The notes under the pieces were generated by a model. It saw only the letters and a program-made list of their open reading frames with translations, was not told the DNA's origin and made no database searches. Made by a program: the position numbers and the translations under genes. Shown one piece after another: positions 54,172 through 64,000 of a DNA stretch of 64,000 nt. How positions within the stretch are numbered: the first letter of the stretch is position 1; every line of letters begins with the position of its first letter. Source of the stretch: Fasciolopsis buskii (taxonomy: Eukaryota; Platyhelminthes; Trematoda; Plagiorchiida; Fasciolidae); contig LUCM01006292.1 in assembly GCA_008360955.1 (NCBI GenBank), positions 110,190-174,189 on the forward strand. Reading direction: 5' to 3'.

Positions 54172-54275
54172 TGGCCGGCAGTGGCCAAGCGGATAAGGCC
54201 AACGCTTTTGGACGTAAGTGTAGCGGGTTCGGATCCTCCCCAACACGGTCAACTTCCGCACTTCGTTCAGCCAAT
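54172..54275 (+). mobile_element. tRNA-derived SINE head in the Kv intron
   Basis: The A box TGGCCAAGCGG (54182-54192) and B box GGTTCGGATCC (54226-54236) are spaced exactly 44 bases apart. The acceptor stem does not pair, so this is not a working tRNA. The tail after the B box (TCCCC, ACGGTCAACTTC) resembles the SINE at 23.1 kb. Confidence 0.6.
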
Positions 54276-55839
54276 CACAGGTATCTCACGAGGGCATACC
54301 CTTTCTTTTTGGCCATATCGAAGCTTCTCTGCTAGTATATAGAGTGCAATTTGGCGAATGAAGGTTATAACTTAGAATTATTACAAGTTTTATTGGAATT
54401 TCTTAATCACAATGAACTTTGTTGATAGTAGAGCACAAAGCAGAATTTCGATTTCATCACGAGTGGGTTTCCTCGGACTAATCACCGGGTTCACTAATCC
54501 TGCCTGTTTGTCCCATTACTTAGATGACCTTAAACCGTAAAAGCTTCACTGGCCTGACAAACTGTCTTCGACAGCACAGGATGGGTCTGCAAAATCTAAC
54601 AGTATCCTTTAATTTGGGTCACTGCTCCAGACCTGTTCGCATTAGCAAGTTTTTGATTGAACTCATCATCCTTTGAATTGGTAAGTGGCAAAAAAAACGA
54701 ACTGGGTGCATCTGACCCCGACTAAACTGTGTTCGTTAATCACGGGAACACAGAGTTATGTCATCACACTCGACCAAGAATAAATGACAATGGATTCGTC
54801 TAGTTCAAAGATTCACTGACAGATTTATTTACGGATCTGATTTAGTTCAGCAACGTAATCGTTGTCTCCAGGCTTCCTGGTGATACCCGATCACAACGCG
54901 GACCGGTCGCCCTAAGTTCGCTCATCCGTCCACTCAAAAGCTTGACCCACACAGTCTAAACCCTTGCGGTTTGCAGAATCCGAGCTGCTTGTTGGTCACT
55001 ATTGTAGACTGATTACAGTTTCAAATGCATGCGCTTACGTGGGGCTGGGTACTTTGTTCGTACTTAAATCTAGCAAACAATTTGCTTGCATTTTGACTTT
55101 TCGCTCTTGCAAAAACAACAGCCGTAAACTACCTAGTTATCTGAGGCAAAAATGGTCCATTATCTTGTTGTAAGAAAGGTTATTCGGAACGATCTCCCAT
55201 CTGACAAGACGGAGCAAATTACTGTGCAGGTCTGACAGATGTATCAAGCAAATTGCCACCTAAAACCCTCAGAGGACAGGGTTGGTCCACATCGGTTGCA
55301 GACCAAATTGTTTAGCGTGCTGTAGAGTGAGTGGGTTGTCCATATAACACCTCATTTCCTATAACGCCTCGGGAGCAATTCCTGATTTAATGCAGATCAA
55401 ATGGAGTGAAATAGGACGTTGAATTAATTTGATTTTGACTCCAGATTGTAACGTCTATCGGGCTGAAATTGGTTTCAACCAATGTCTCCGTGCAATCTGC
55501 AACGGCTTTGAGTACCTCGTAGGGATGAATCTTGGTTGATCAGCCTCGTTGGAATTGTTGATACTCCATTCAGTCATTCTTGGATTAACAGGAGTAAACA
55601 GAATCCACATTTGTCTAATTCCTTGACACCGAAGTTTTGTTCTTGAATCCCACATGGAGATAATCAACAAACTTACAACCTCCTCAGTGGTGTCTCGCAT
55701 ACGGATGGATGAACAAAATTTCTCCTGATGCACACGACCCGTTTCGCGGTTATTGCCGCTCTTTATGTGTGGCCGGTATTCTTGTCCAACCATCCCTATA
55801 GTAGTGTGCTCCTTTCTTAGTTTCTCACGAAAATCTACT

Positions 55840-56013
55840 CTCATTTGAATTGTTAGTAGCGTGAATAGATGACAAGCCCATTCAAGAATCACATGGTGAT
55901 TCATGGGAGGATTTTCGTCTCTCAGACAAGGCTGACAACCAGAAAGGGGAAACAAGGCCCGAAAGTATTGGTTTTTCTTCTCACCACGTGATTCTTAGAT
56001 GGACTTATCATCC
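55840..56013 (+). repeat. dispersed direct repeat, copy B (Kv intron)
   Basis: This is the partner of 51409-51582, about 4.4 kb downstream in the same intron. About 130-150 bases upstream, near 55697-55730, the sequence TCGCATACGGATGGATG is the reverse complement of part of the copy A flank, so the family contains inverted sub-repeats. A 166-codon minus-strand frame (55455-55955) covers this region but matches nothing I recognise. Confidence 0.65.
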
Positions 56014-59000
56014 ATCCACGCTCCTAACGATTCAAATGATGTTCTGTTGAGAAACCTACAACCTATTTGATGCAAGAACGCCGGCCAGAGAAGGAATTGC
56101 ATTGATTACAGTCGCAATGTATAAGCAGAGTTCTTTCTTTGTTTGCAATGAGCGTCAGTCATGAACGCGGTGAAGCTAGTTAGATGCACAAAACGCCACA
56201 CCTGCGTGCCTCTGTTACGATGCTCACACAGTCGAGTTGAAAATTCACGACACTTGAATGCTTTTGTCCTGTAAACTGCTCATTCTTTACTGAGTTGTAA
56301 TTTAGTGTTAGATATTTTTCAACTTTGTGCTTGTTTGCGTTTCCAGTCCCGCACACGTTTGATCGAAACTTGAGAAAATGCGCAACTGACTGAACGGTAG
56401 TCTGGGTGTGCTTGGGATACTTTTTGCATCTTCCATTTGTAAAGTGCAGTTGCAAGACTTAATTGGCTCGAAGCTGAACCTTGCTCTCACAGGAGAACAA
56501 CTGGGTGCAATAGATAGCTTTAATTGTCTAGGTGGTTGCATTTCACCTGGAACTTTCAAGCGTTTTCAATGATTGTTTGGAACGTTGCAGTCTAAACCAA
56601 TTCCGAAGAAGTTCGAGCTACTGGTACTAGTCATACGAGCAAACGATGAACTGAAAAGAAAAACGATTACAATCTCTGGCAGTTGAGGTCAGTCCGTGCA
56701 ACTGAATTCTGAACACGCCCTGTCAGGAATGGCTAAACTAGACTTAACCTACCGTGAAATTTTGGTCAGCGAAGACGTCACTGTTTTTTAAACGCGTTGG
56801 CAAGCTCACCGGGATAAAATTAAACAATCCATCTGATTAGTGGTCATTAAAAAGTGGATATTGAAACCTGAAGAACTGTAGAGATTATTGGAGTTCGAGC
56901 AAGTAGTTTCGAGAGCAACAGGGGTCTAAGTGTTTCTGCAGATATACTAAAACTTGTTGGAGTTTTTTTCTTACAACGTCATACACCTAACTCAGTCCCG
57001 CGCCTAGGATGCAAGACTAGAACTATAACCTGTGTAATCACATTCAACATTTGACGTTCTGTATTCTGAGAGAATTTTGTAACCCCACAGTTTGATTCGG
57101 ATCCAACAATCCACCGCGGAGTATTGCAGGTCTTCTAAACAAATAAATCTTGTCGGTTGCTTGATCGTCAGGAACTTCCTCTGCGTCCATTGGGGGAAAA
57201 GTGAAAGAGACGAGTTAGACCTTGGCTAAACAAAATATCCGTTCTATTTTTTGGATTCATACTGATCTAAATCAATCAATCACTAGTGTTATTGTTAATA
57301 CTTATCTGACCAACAAAGTTCCAGATTGGATATTAACCAAAGTAACAGCAAAAATTTTTCACACTACTTCAAAGTGTTTCTGAGCCACCAGTATCGGGTA
57401 GTAGTTGGTCAAATCAAAGAGGTCTATCACAGTATGTCAGTCAAATTCGTGGTATCGATTACGGAAACGAAGGTTTGGATCTCGTTTTGTATTCCGGCAA
57501 AGCAGAGCATAACGGAGCGAATTTAGGGACGCAAGCATTCACATGCCTATAGTGATCAGGTTAGCACGTCAAAATGACAGTTACAGTAATGGTATATATG
57601 AGGCCTCTCTTTGATGCACGAGAAAAACCTAATATTAAGCAAAAGTAAAGAGCTTACTGGCGAATGATTGGGCATTGTTTACCTCTCATTGGATTGATTT
57701 TCACGTGTCCGGTCAGTAATTTCTATGTTTGGCCTTCAAATCGAGGCTGTTATCTGCTTAGTGGGATTATCTTTCAGTTTGAGGTAATGCGTAGACGAAC
57801 GTTGGTCCTATTGGTTATTTTTTGTTTTTGCTTATCAGTGACTTGTGTTTTAATGTGGATGTTGTCAAGTCAGAGAGCAATTTAGCTGCTGGAACATAAA
57901 CTGACTGTATCGCCTTGCTCACCCCCAGATAATCAATGTTTTGAGGGCGTTCGATGAGTGGGGCATCTGTTAGGTGTTCTTGGAGCTCCAGTTTCAATAG
58001 AACGGATAGGAACGAATCGTTTTCTCGATCCTGCCCCTGTACTGAACATGCTACAAATGCCATCCAAATAGCAGAAGTGAAAAAGTGCAGCTTCGTTTGG
58101 TTTAAATCAGGAGGCCAGACACTATGAATCCTTAGCTTTTCCGTTACCCAACCCGCAGAAAGTCAGTCCTGGGAACTCAGTGAGATTCTGCTGAATCTGT
58201 GGGGGTAACGTAAACCGTTTGCTGACCGGATGTACGGGTGACCTCCAGCTCGATTTTATTCTCAGCCCTTGTGACAAGCCGTCAATTCCCACAGCACTTT
58301 AAAGTATATGCGTCGGTCTCTGGAGTTTCCTAGTCATCCCCAAGATGGTAATTAATCAAAACAGATTCACGTATCTGTCATCCAGCACAAATTACCCAAG
58401 CAAATGGCTTCATGACGATAATGATGGTGATAGGCAGCTTCTGTCCGCTGACTACTGTTCAAAGCACACCAACCATGGCCTTCCTCGAAATCTCCCAAGT
58501 AGCTTGAAGTTACGTTTTACCGAAGGAGTCCGATATCGCATTATTTTTGCATAGCTGGTGTGGACATGCAGGGCCGGGAATGGGGTGAGTGATTAAGTTT
58601 TTAAAATCTGAGTACGACAGTAGCGGAAATGAATCCCTCTGGTTGTCCATTTCCTCCTTTGGTAGCCAACTGTCAGCTGAATTCAAGTAGAGAGAAATAA
58701 AACGTATTTTCGTGGTAGACCAGTAAAACGACAGAAAGGATTATTATAAAGTTTTTTAGTAAAAACAGCATCATGAGAGGATGAGGAAAGTACTGTTAAC
58801 GTATGTCGAACGAATAACCAAAATCTTTTGGTCAGTCGTTACAAATGCTTGAGTATTTGTGTTCCATTGTTAGATTTTTCTGTTACTAGGCCTAGGGCAT
58901 GTTGTTACTATGATGCCATATTTCCATATTTTTGAGTAACCATCCATGAACATTATGAAGCTATTCAGATGTTTACGCCAGGTTTTCTTCACAATTTTTT

Positions 59001-59061
59001 GAATGTGAACTGATTGGTTTTTTGTTCTGCTCCCTCATCGTTCCCTGAAATTCGTCCACAG

Positions 59062-61188
59062 ATTTGGGCCTCATGCCTCCTTGTTCTGATGATCGCGTCA
59101 GTAATGTGTTACTGTTTATCAACCCACGAAGTCTTCCGTATGCCCTCTACCGTCGGTGTCTCTTTGTCGAACCGCACTGGGAACGCATCTGGCCCGCAGC
59201 CGAACAAACCAGTCAATTATTCCGACTTGTTTCATGGATCCATGCCGACTCGGTCACCGGGGGCACCTGCGTTTTGGAATCCACTCACCGCCAAACACCG
59301 TAATACGTCAGCTCATCGAGTGCACGTAACCAGGAATAGCACGTCCGAGACAGATATGGCCGTGGCAGCCGCAGCAGCAGCAGCAGATGATGATGATAAT
59401 CAGGCGTCACAATTGATCACAATCTGTTACGACTCTCTGTGGACTCCAAACCCCAAAGTGATAAAGGACTGTTCCACCGAACCTACTCGTGGACTGGTCA
59501 TGTTAGACAACGCCCTGAACTGCTTATTCACCGCCGAATTTATGCTCAAAGTTTTACTGGCACCAGACAAACCGAAATTTCTCTCCTCCATTGTATCTAT
59601 ATTGGATATTGTGATTCTGTCCAGCTACTGGGTATATATTACTGTGTTCTACTACTACTACTATTACCCCAAAACGTGGATTGCAAATGACGAGGAATTG
59701 CGTGGACAGCTGTCGGGCAATTTGTGGCTAATGAACATCCTATCGATGACTCAGGCAATGCGAATTTTGCGGATTTTCAAAATCTCCAAAATCTCCCGTA
59801 TTCTTCGTGTTCTCATTTTGACTGTGAAAAAGAGTATACCGGAACTGGTATTGCTCGGCTTCTTATTGATGAACGGCATGTTCATGTTCTCTTGTATGAT
59901 ATACATTGCTGAGTATCGAGTGAATGACACGTTTCCGGATATACCACAATCTTTCTGGTGGTCCATTATCACTTTGACTGCTGTCGGCTACGGTGACATG
60001 CATCCGAAAGGCGGTATCGGTTATTTTGTCGGCTCCGTGACTGCTATTTCTGGTTGTGTTGTTACCGGACTCGCTATTCCGATTATCGGAAATAATTTCA
60101 ACACGTATTACAAGTACATGAAAAACCAGTTGATGGAGGATAAGTATTTAAAAAATTTACGCAAAGACATGGAGTCCACCGGGTTGACCGGAGCAAAGAG
60201 TGGCATTGGTGCGGCCGCCGAAAAAAGTGGTCTACCCCTACCGGGACGTAAACCCCGACCGATGAACCGCCGAGGAGTTCGGGGCAAAGTGCGACACAAA
60301 GGTTTACGTCAAAAGCTTGACCAGTTCATTCACATGACCTCGGATCCGCTCAGACGTATATTCGACGGGGCTGCGACAGCCAATGGTCGTGGAGGTAAGA
60401 TTAGTCTGTCCAAGAATGTTGATAGTGGATCCACACAGGCGTTGACAGAGAATCAGCATTTGTCATGCAACAATATCGGCCGAAAATCGTTTGTAGGTCG
60501 TGGTAACCTACTCGACGAGGATCGGGTTGGCATGAGGAACAATAGTGTGGTCACGGGAAATAATATAATGCTGAGTCGGCAAAGTATATGTCGAAACACA
60601 ATTTTAGAGACATCTGAGGTGGAGAAACGGTTGAGCATTATTCATCCGCTAGCTACAGATCACTATCTCAGTTCGTTGCCCCCGTCACGTCTATCCCTGG
60701 TGAATACACCCCAAATTTGGGTGGACGGAGAAGAGATGGAAGACGAAATCTCCCATGGTGCTTGCTGTTTCGGCTCAAACGAATTCACCCCAGTGGACAT
60801 ATCCCCGGAAGGTACGGATGCTCATTGTATCGGTCGTTCACATATACCGCACGAAGGTGGTCGTTTGTTCAGCCCACGCCAGAGTATTCTGTCTCAGCAT
60901 CTGAATACCGTTCCGTCGTACACGGAGTTAGATGTACTTGGTCCTAGTACGGACGACATGACGCCACAGTCGGAGACGGAAATCGCCGATCAGTTAAATG
61001 AAGCCGCCTTGGTTGCGAGACGGTTTAGCGTGCTGCTAGCAAACAGTCAACGAAATACAACTGCTTCTGCCAGTTCTACTGTGGTTTCGAGCACGTTCAA
61101 AGATCGATCAGTGGAAAACACCAAGAAAGTCGAGACGTATCTTACTAACAATCAGCCCGTAGTAGAAAAACGTATGAACTATGTTTAA
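59062..61188 (+). CDS. Shaw/Kv3-like voltage-gated K+ channel, exon 2 (S1-S6, pore, C-tail)
   Basis: This is the membrane part of the same channel, residues about 292-999, a voltage-gated K+ pore in the plasma membrane. It starts after a CCACAG acceptor in phase 0; the join ...SLPAK/IWASCLLVLM recreates the T1-S1 linker and S1 of Shaw channels. Order: S1 (about 293-311), a long S1-S2 loop with five N-glycosylation sequons plus Ala7-Asp4, S2 with FTAE (about 440-458), S3 with a conserved Asp (about 467-490) ending in six Tyr, S4 with basic residues every third position (525, 528, 531, 534, 537, 540), S5 (about 553-574), pore FWWSIITLTAVGYGDM (589-604), and S6 (about 612-635). A tail of about 364 residues with a basic cluster (about 687-709) and no domain I recognise ends at TAA 61186-61188. 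Oddities: AVGYG for TVGYG, AIP for PVP, and no basic residue at the two outer S4 positions. It is almost certainly a Kv channel; the exact subfamily is less sure. Confidence 0.9.
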   Translation: MWASCLLVLMIASVMCYCLSTHEVFRMPSTVGVSLSNRTGNASGPQPNKPVNYSDLFHGSMPTRSPGAPAFWNPLTAKHRNTSAHRVHVTRNSTSETDMAVAAAAAAADDDDNQASQLITICYDSLWTPNPKVIKDCSTEPTRGLVMLDNALNCLFTAEFMLKVLLAPDKPKFLSSIVSILDIVILSSYWVYITVFYYYYYYPKTWIANDEELRGQLSGNLWLMNILSMTQAMRILRIFKISKISRILRVLILTVKKSIPELVLLGFLLMNGMFMFSCMIYIAEYRVNDTFPDIPQSFWWSIITLTAVGYGDMHPKGGIGYFVGSVTAISGCVVTGLAIPIIGNNFNTYYKYMKNQLMEDKYLKNLRKDMESTGLTGAKSGIGAAAEKSGLPLPGRKPRPMNRRGVRGKVRHKGLRQKLDQFIHMTSDPLRRIFDGAATANGRGGKISLSKNVDSGSTQALTENQHLSCNNIGRKSFVGRGNLLDEDRVGMRNNSVVTGNNIMLSRQSICRNTILETSEVEKRLSIIHPLATDHYLSSLPPSRLSLVNTPQIWVDGEEMEDEISHGACCFGSNEFTPVDISPEGTDAHCIGRSHIPHEGGRLFSPRQSILSQHLNTVPSYTELDVLGPSTDDMTPQSETEIADQLNEAALVARRFSVLLANSQRNTTASASSTVVSSTFKDRSVENTKKVETYLTNNQPVVEKRMNYV

Positions 61189-62768
61189 TTTGACCTGCTC
61201 ATACATAGCTTTTTTATTTTGCATCCACTCACAGATTCACATGAAGCATCAAGCCAGTAGAGTTGCTCATTTGTTGACACACACACAAGTGCACATAAGT
61301 CAAACATACATACATGTACGTCAAAAAAGATTTCATTGTACTAGGGTGTTCCAAGGTGGCAAAGCACATGCCCCACGTAAGTGTCCCTGTCCACTGGACT
61401 TTCATCAACACTACCACTAAAACTACTGTTAGTAAAATCATAACTACTATTGGTGGAACTATCAAGGTTATCACTGTTTCCGGTGGTGATGCTTGGGATT
61501 GTAGTGACTACGCAGATTTCAGATTGCCTTTGGTTGACATTTAACTATATTGTAAGTTTTACCGGGAACCGAACTGATCAGGTCGATTTCGAAATTTGGA
61601 TCACAAGAACACATCAACACAAACCTGCATAAACAAACAGACAAGACCGCACAAAACAACACAATGATATGTGAACCCAGCGAAATCCGTTCACTGACAA
61701 CATTGCTTTTTTGCATAGATGCACAAAAAGAAGAATCCCCCAACCAGAAAATAACCTTTGACGGCCGAAGCGATCAGTAGTATGTACGCCTTCCGCTGAT
61801 CTTACGCACTACGTCTCACGGTGGCAATCCTGCATTGCTCTCTCTCCCTCATTTTCTCTGGCGTGCGCCCTTTTAGGATTTCATTCATTCTCATTTCACT
61901 GGAATACTAGTGACCCCATTCGATTCCAAAATCAAAATGGTGCAGTTTACGAAAGCGAAATTATTTTTATTCTACCCAAGCACACAAACCCCAAGTACCT
62001 TCATCTGAAGAGACCCAATGAGCGAGAACGTAAACAGTTTTTAATTTTTACCCCTTTCCGATACGCTGGTCGATTACTGTGTGGTCTAAGATGATTTTGA
62101 TCGATCTGTTCATCATTTTCGTCTGTGTATGGATACACACAGTTATGCAAGCCCCTTCTGCTGATGTGCATGTGCGTATGCCCTTGTCAGTGACCGCGGC
62201 CGTATGCTTGTGAGTTAGATCTCACGCACTTGGCATAAATGAGCGGAAATTCCATTGCGAATCTGACAAACACATTAATAAATAATTTTTCGATAGATGC
62301 TAGTTCAGGTGTTTTTCTTCTTTTCCTGGACCTCAACCAAATGGCCGGTTGGTGAGTGAAAAAACTATATAGGATACACATGAAAACGTGTTCCCACAGA
62401 TAACAGCAAAGGAAACGGAATTGTATTATCAAGAGCAAAGGTTAAACATTCTGGTGGGAAGTGAAAATTCATTCATCGGCCAAACGAAAGGCAGACTAGC
62501 TAGCTGGCTAACTAATCCTTCAAACTGTTGACGTACCTATTCTGATGGATGTCCTCAAGCAGTCTCACCGTTACTGAGCAAAAAACGAAGAAAATGATGA
62601 AGAAAAGGCAGCTAGAGCATTCTTGTTGTGAAAGACTGCTACAAGTTGTCGAATCGTGAATGACTGCATTATTGTTCGTTGTCGGTGTTCAGTGTATATT
62701 GTGAACAGTGCCTGTGAATTATTCAGTTGTAATATATTTCCAACAGCAGGTATATAAGAGGATCGAAT
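61189..62768 (+). other. probable 3' UTR and downstream flank of the Kv gene
   Basis: This follows the channel stop. It contains short CA-rich stretches and small frames without domains, plus the candidate polyadenylation signal at 62277. No second gene is visible. Confidence 0.4.
62277..62282 (+). terminator. possible polyadenylation signal of the Kv gene
   Basis: AATAAA lies about 1.1 kb after the channel stop codon and is the first such hexamer I see downstream on the plus strand. It would imply a long 3' UTR. No transcript evidence is available, and isolated AATAAA is common in AT-rich DNA. Confidence 0.25.
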
Positions 62769-62923
62769 GACATAAGAAGTGTATCGAAAAACTGATGTGC
62801 CATGTATTGGTTTTTATAGCGGAGAATGTAACGTTAACAACACAATGTTGCTGGTAGATATAATTCCCCAACGTTTCCACTACCTTGGGAAGTCTTTCTT
62901 AAGGCAAGATTTACAATCAAATA
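62769..62923 (+). repeat. divergent copy of the 32-33 kb palindrome repeat
   Basis: This single copy, about 155 bases, aligns by eye to 32179-32335. It starts at GTGTATCGAAAAA and ends at ACAATCAAAT, with many substitutions; the hairpin is partly lost. It is the fifth copy in the window and shows that the family is dispersed rather than unique to the gap region. It lies downstream of the Kv gene. Confidence 0.7.
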
Positions 62924-64000
62924 ACTGAGGGAACGTTCACATGCCAACGGATGTCCAATTGTCTGTGTGTGAATTTGTGTACCTTAAACTGTGGGTCGAG
63001 GGAGCGATTAGTTGTCCTTCACATCATGTGCCGCCGTGGTGATGAGGTATACATATATTAAGTTAAAAAGTCGTACGCAAGAAAACAAAACGAATTTTGC
63101 AAATCTCGTTTCAGGCTATTCTATTTGAGCTACTGCCTGGTGTCTGGTGCACCCTCAGTTTTCGATGCAATTAGCTCCATGTAACGCGTAACCGGCTACT
63201 AATGGTTTGTGGTCCTAACAGAACGAACGGACAACCACTAGAATGAATACCAACTGTGACGTTATGATCACAATACGAATAACACGCTGACAAGTGCGAG
63301 AAAAGGGCATTTTATTCTGTCAGAAATAGATTGTATGTATTCAAAAATAAGAATAAAAAGATTTCAAACAGTGCAAACACCGTGTTCCGACTCGTATATT
63401 TGTCACAAAGTCGAAGAAGCCAAATATTATTCTAGCGCATTCATTCCGGTGTTTCTGACCTTATTCGGATTCCATCCAGTTTATTGAAGTGGGAGCAATC
63501 AATTAAATTCGGGCAGATCAAAGCGTATCTGCTGTATTGGTTAAAATCAGATACCTCATGCACGTAAGTGTTAATTATTTTTGTGCAAAATATAGGTCTA
63601 ATTATTCATTCATTCACGCCCTTTGTTGAATGTCAAGTCCCATACGCTTTTAGATCATTTCATCAGGAAAACTATATTGAATGATTTGATGCTTCATATT
63701 TGCTGCTGCTGTGCGATCAGTTTGGTTTGGTTTGACCAAATATTAACTTTCCTTATTCATCACTCTCAAACTTCACTCCTGCATCCCGAGGCCTATTTGC
63801 CTTTCTGGCCAACTATGATCATTTCTGCTGTTCAGTCGATCTTTGGGCTGTGTTCCTCGCTTTTGGATCTGTTTGCCAATGACAGACTTGAAAAAAGTGG
63901 TTGACCTAACATGTCAGGAAAGAAAGTAGCTCTCCGATTGTATCGAAGAAACAATACATCACTTAAATGGAACATCTGTTCATCACAAGTACTCCTGACA
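62924..64000. other. no supported feature
   Basis: Anonymous AT-rich DNA. A 93-codon plus-strand frame (63623-63904) with hydrophobic patches has no recognised domain. Confidence 0.5.

Larger units (their letters stand above)
41647..59061 (+). other. 17.4-kb phase-0 intron of the Kv channel gene
   Basis: The intron runs from a GTGAGT donor at 41647 to an acceptor ending at 59061, preceded by a pyrimidine-rich stretch. Both sides are phase 0, and the joined protein reads through the T1-S1 linker without a break. It separates the cytoplasmic T1 domain from the whole membrane domain. Contents seen: a TAGA microsatellite, two tRNA-like SINE heads (43.4 and 54.2 kb), an antisense RTE-like fragment (45.1-46.2 kb), and two pairs of dispersed repeats with one or both copies inside. 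The stretches 46.5-49.6 kb and 56.1-59.0 kb hold nothing I can name. Confidence 0.85.

Noticed and set aside
54172..54275. Functional tRNA gene
   Set aside because: A and B boxes fit, but positions 1-7 do not pair with positions 66-72 and the T stem has a mismatch; a SINE head fits better. The same holds at 23.1 kb.
55455..55955. 166-codon minus-strand frame
   Set aside because: It is the longest non-channel frame without unknown bases, but it covers a dispersed repeat and has no recognised motif.
57787..57885. Signal-anchor start of a type II membrane protein inside the Kv intron (MRRRTLVLLVIF...)
   Set aside because: The frame stops after 32 codons without a convincing donor site; hydrophobic runs are common in T-rich DNA.
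1..64000. CRISPR arrays, operons, ribosome binding sites, insertion sequences
   Set aside because: The window is eukaryotic; no regularly spaced repeats or prokaryotic gene organisation are present.

Overview
The window looks like a flatworm genome, most likely a trematode. It is AT-rich, gene-poor and intron-dominated, and is littered with decayed CR1-like and RTE-like retrotransposons, tRNA-derived SINEs and microsatellites. Nothing prokaryotic is visible: no operons, no dense coding, no rRNA or CRISPR. The assignment rests on the retrotransposon flavour, the very long intron and the divergent Kv channel; no species can be named from the sequence alone.

Only one gene is well supported. It is a plus-strand, two-exon gene for a divergent Shaw/Kv3-type voltage-gated potassium channel of about 999 residues. 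Exon 1 (about 40774-41646) encodes the T1 tetramerisation domain, with an intact HX5CX20CC zinc motif and a large low-complexity insertion. A 17.4-kb phase-0 intron follows. Exon 2 (59062-61188) encodes S1 to S6, the pore and a long cytoplasmic tail. The filter reads AVGYG instead of TVGYG, the S6 PVP hinge is replaced by AIP, and the S4 segment lacks the two outermost charges, as in Shaw.

Region by region: 1-17.5 kb has no gene I can support, only a possible SINE and microsatellites. The 17.5-20.2 kb stretch is a decayed minus-strand LINE with endonuclease, reverse transcriptase and C-terminal remnants. The 20-32 kb stretch is mostly anonymous, with a good tRNA-like SINE head at 23.1 kb and an exon-like segment at 28.9 kb resembling a CENP-B/Tc5-type DNA-binding domain. 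At 32.2-33.3 kb two 197-bp near-perfect palindromes flank a 698-base assembly gap. The 33-40.7 kb stretch has weak exon candidates, a SINE-like segment and a GAT microsatellite. The channel intron carries an antisense RTE fragment, two SINE heads and two copies of an unclassified direct repeat. After the channel stop there is probable 3' UTR and a fifth, divergent copy of the palindrome repeat at 62.8 kb.

No functional gene partnership can be inferred beyond the two exons of the channel. All identifications are from reading motifs by eye; no search or alignment program was run.
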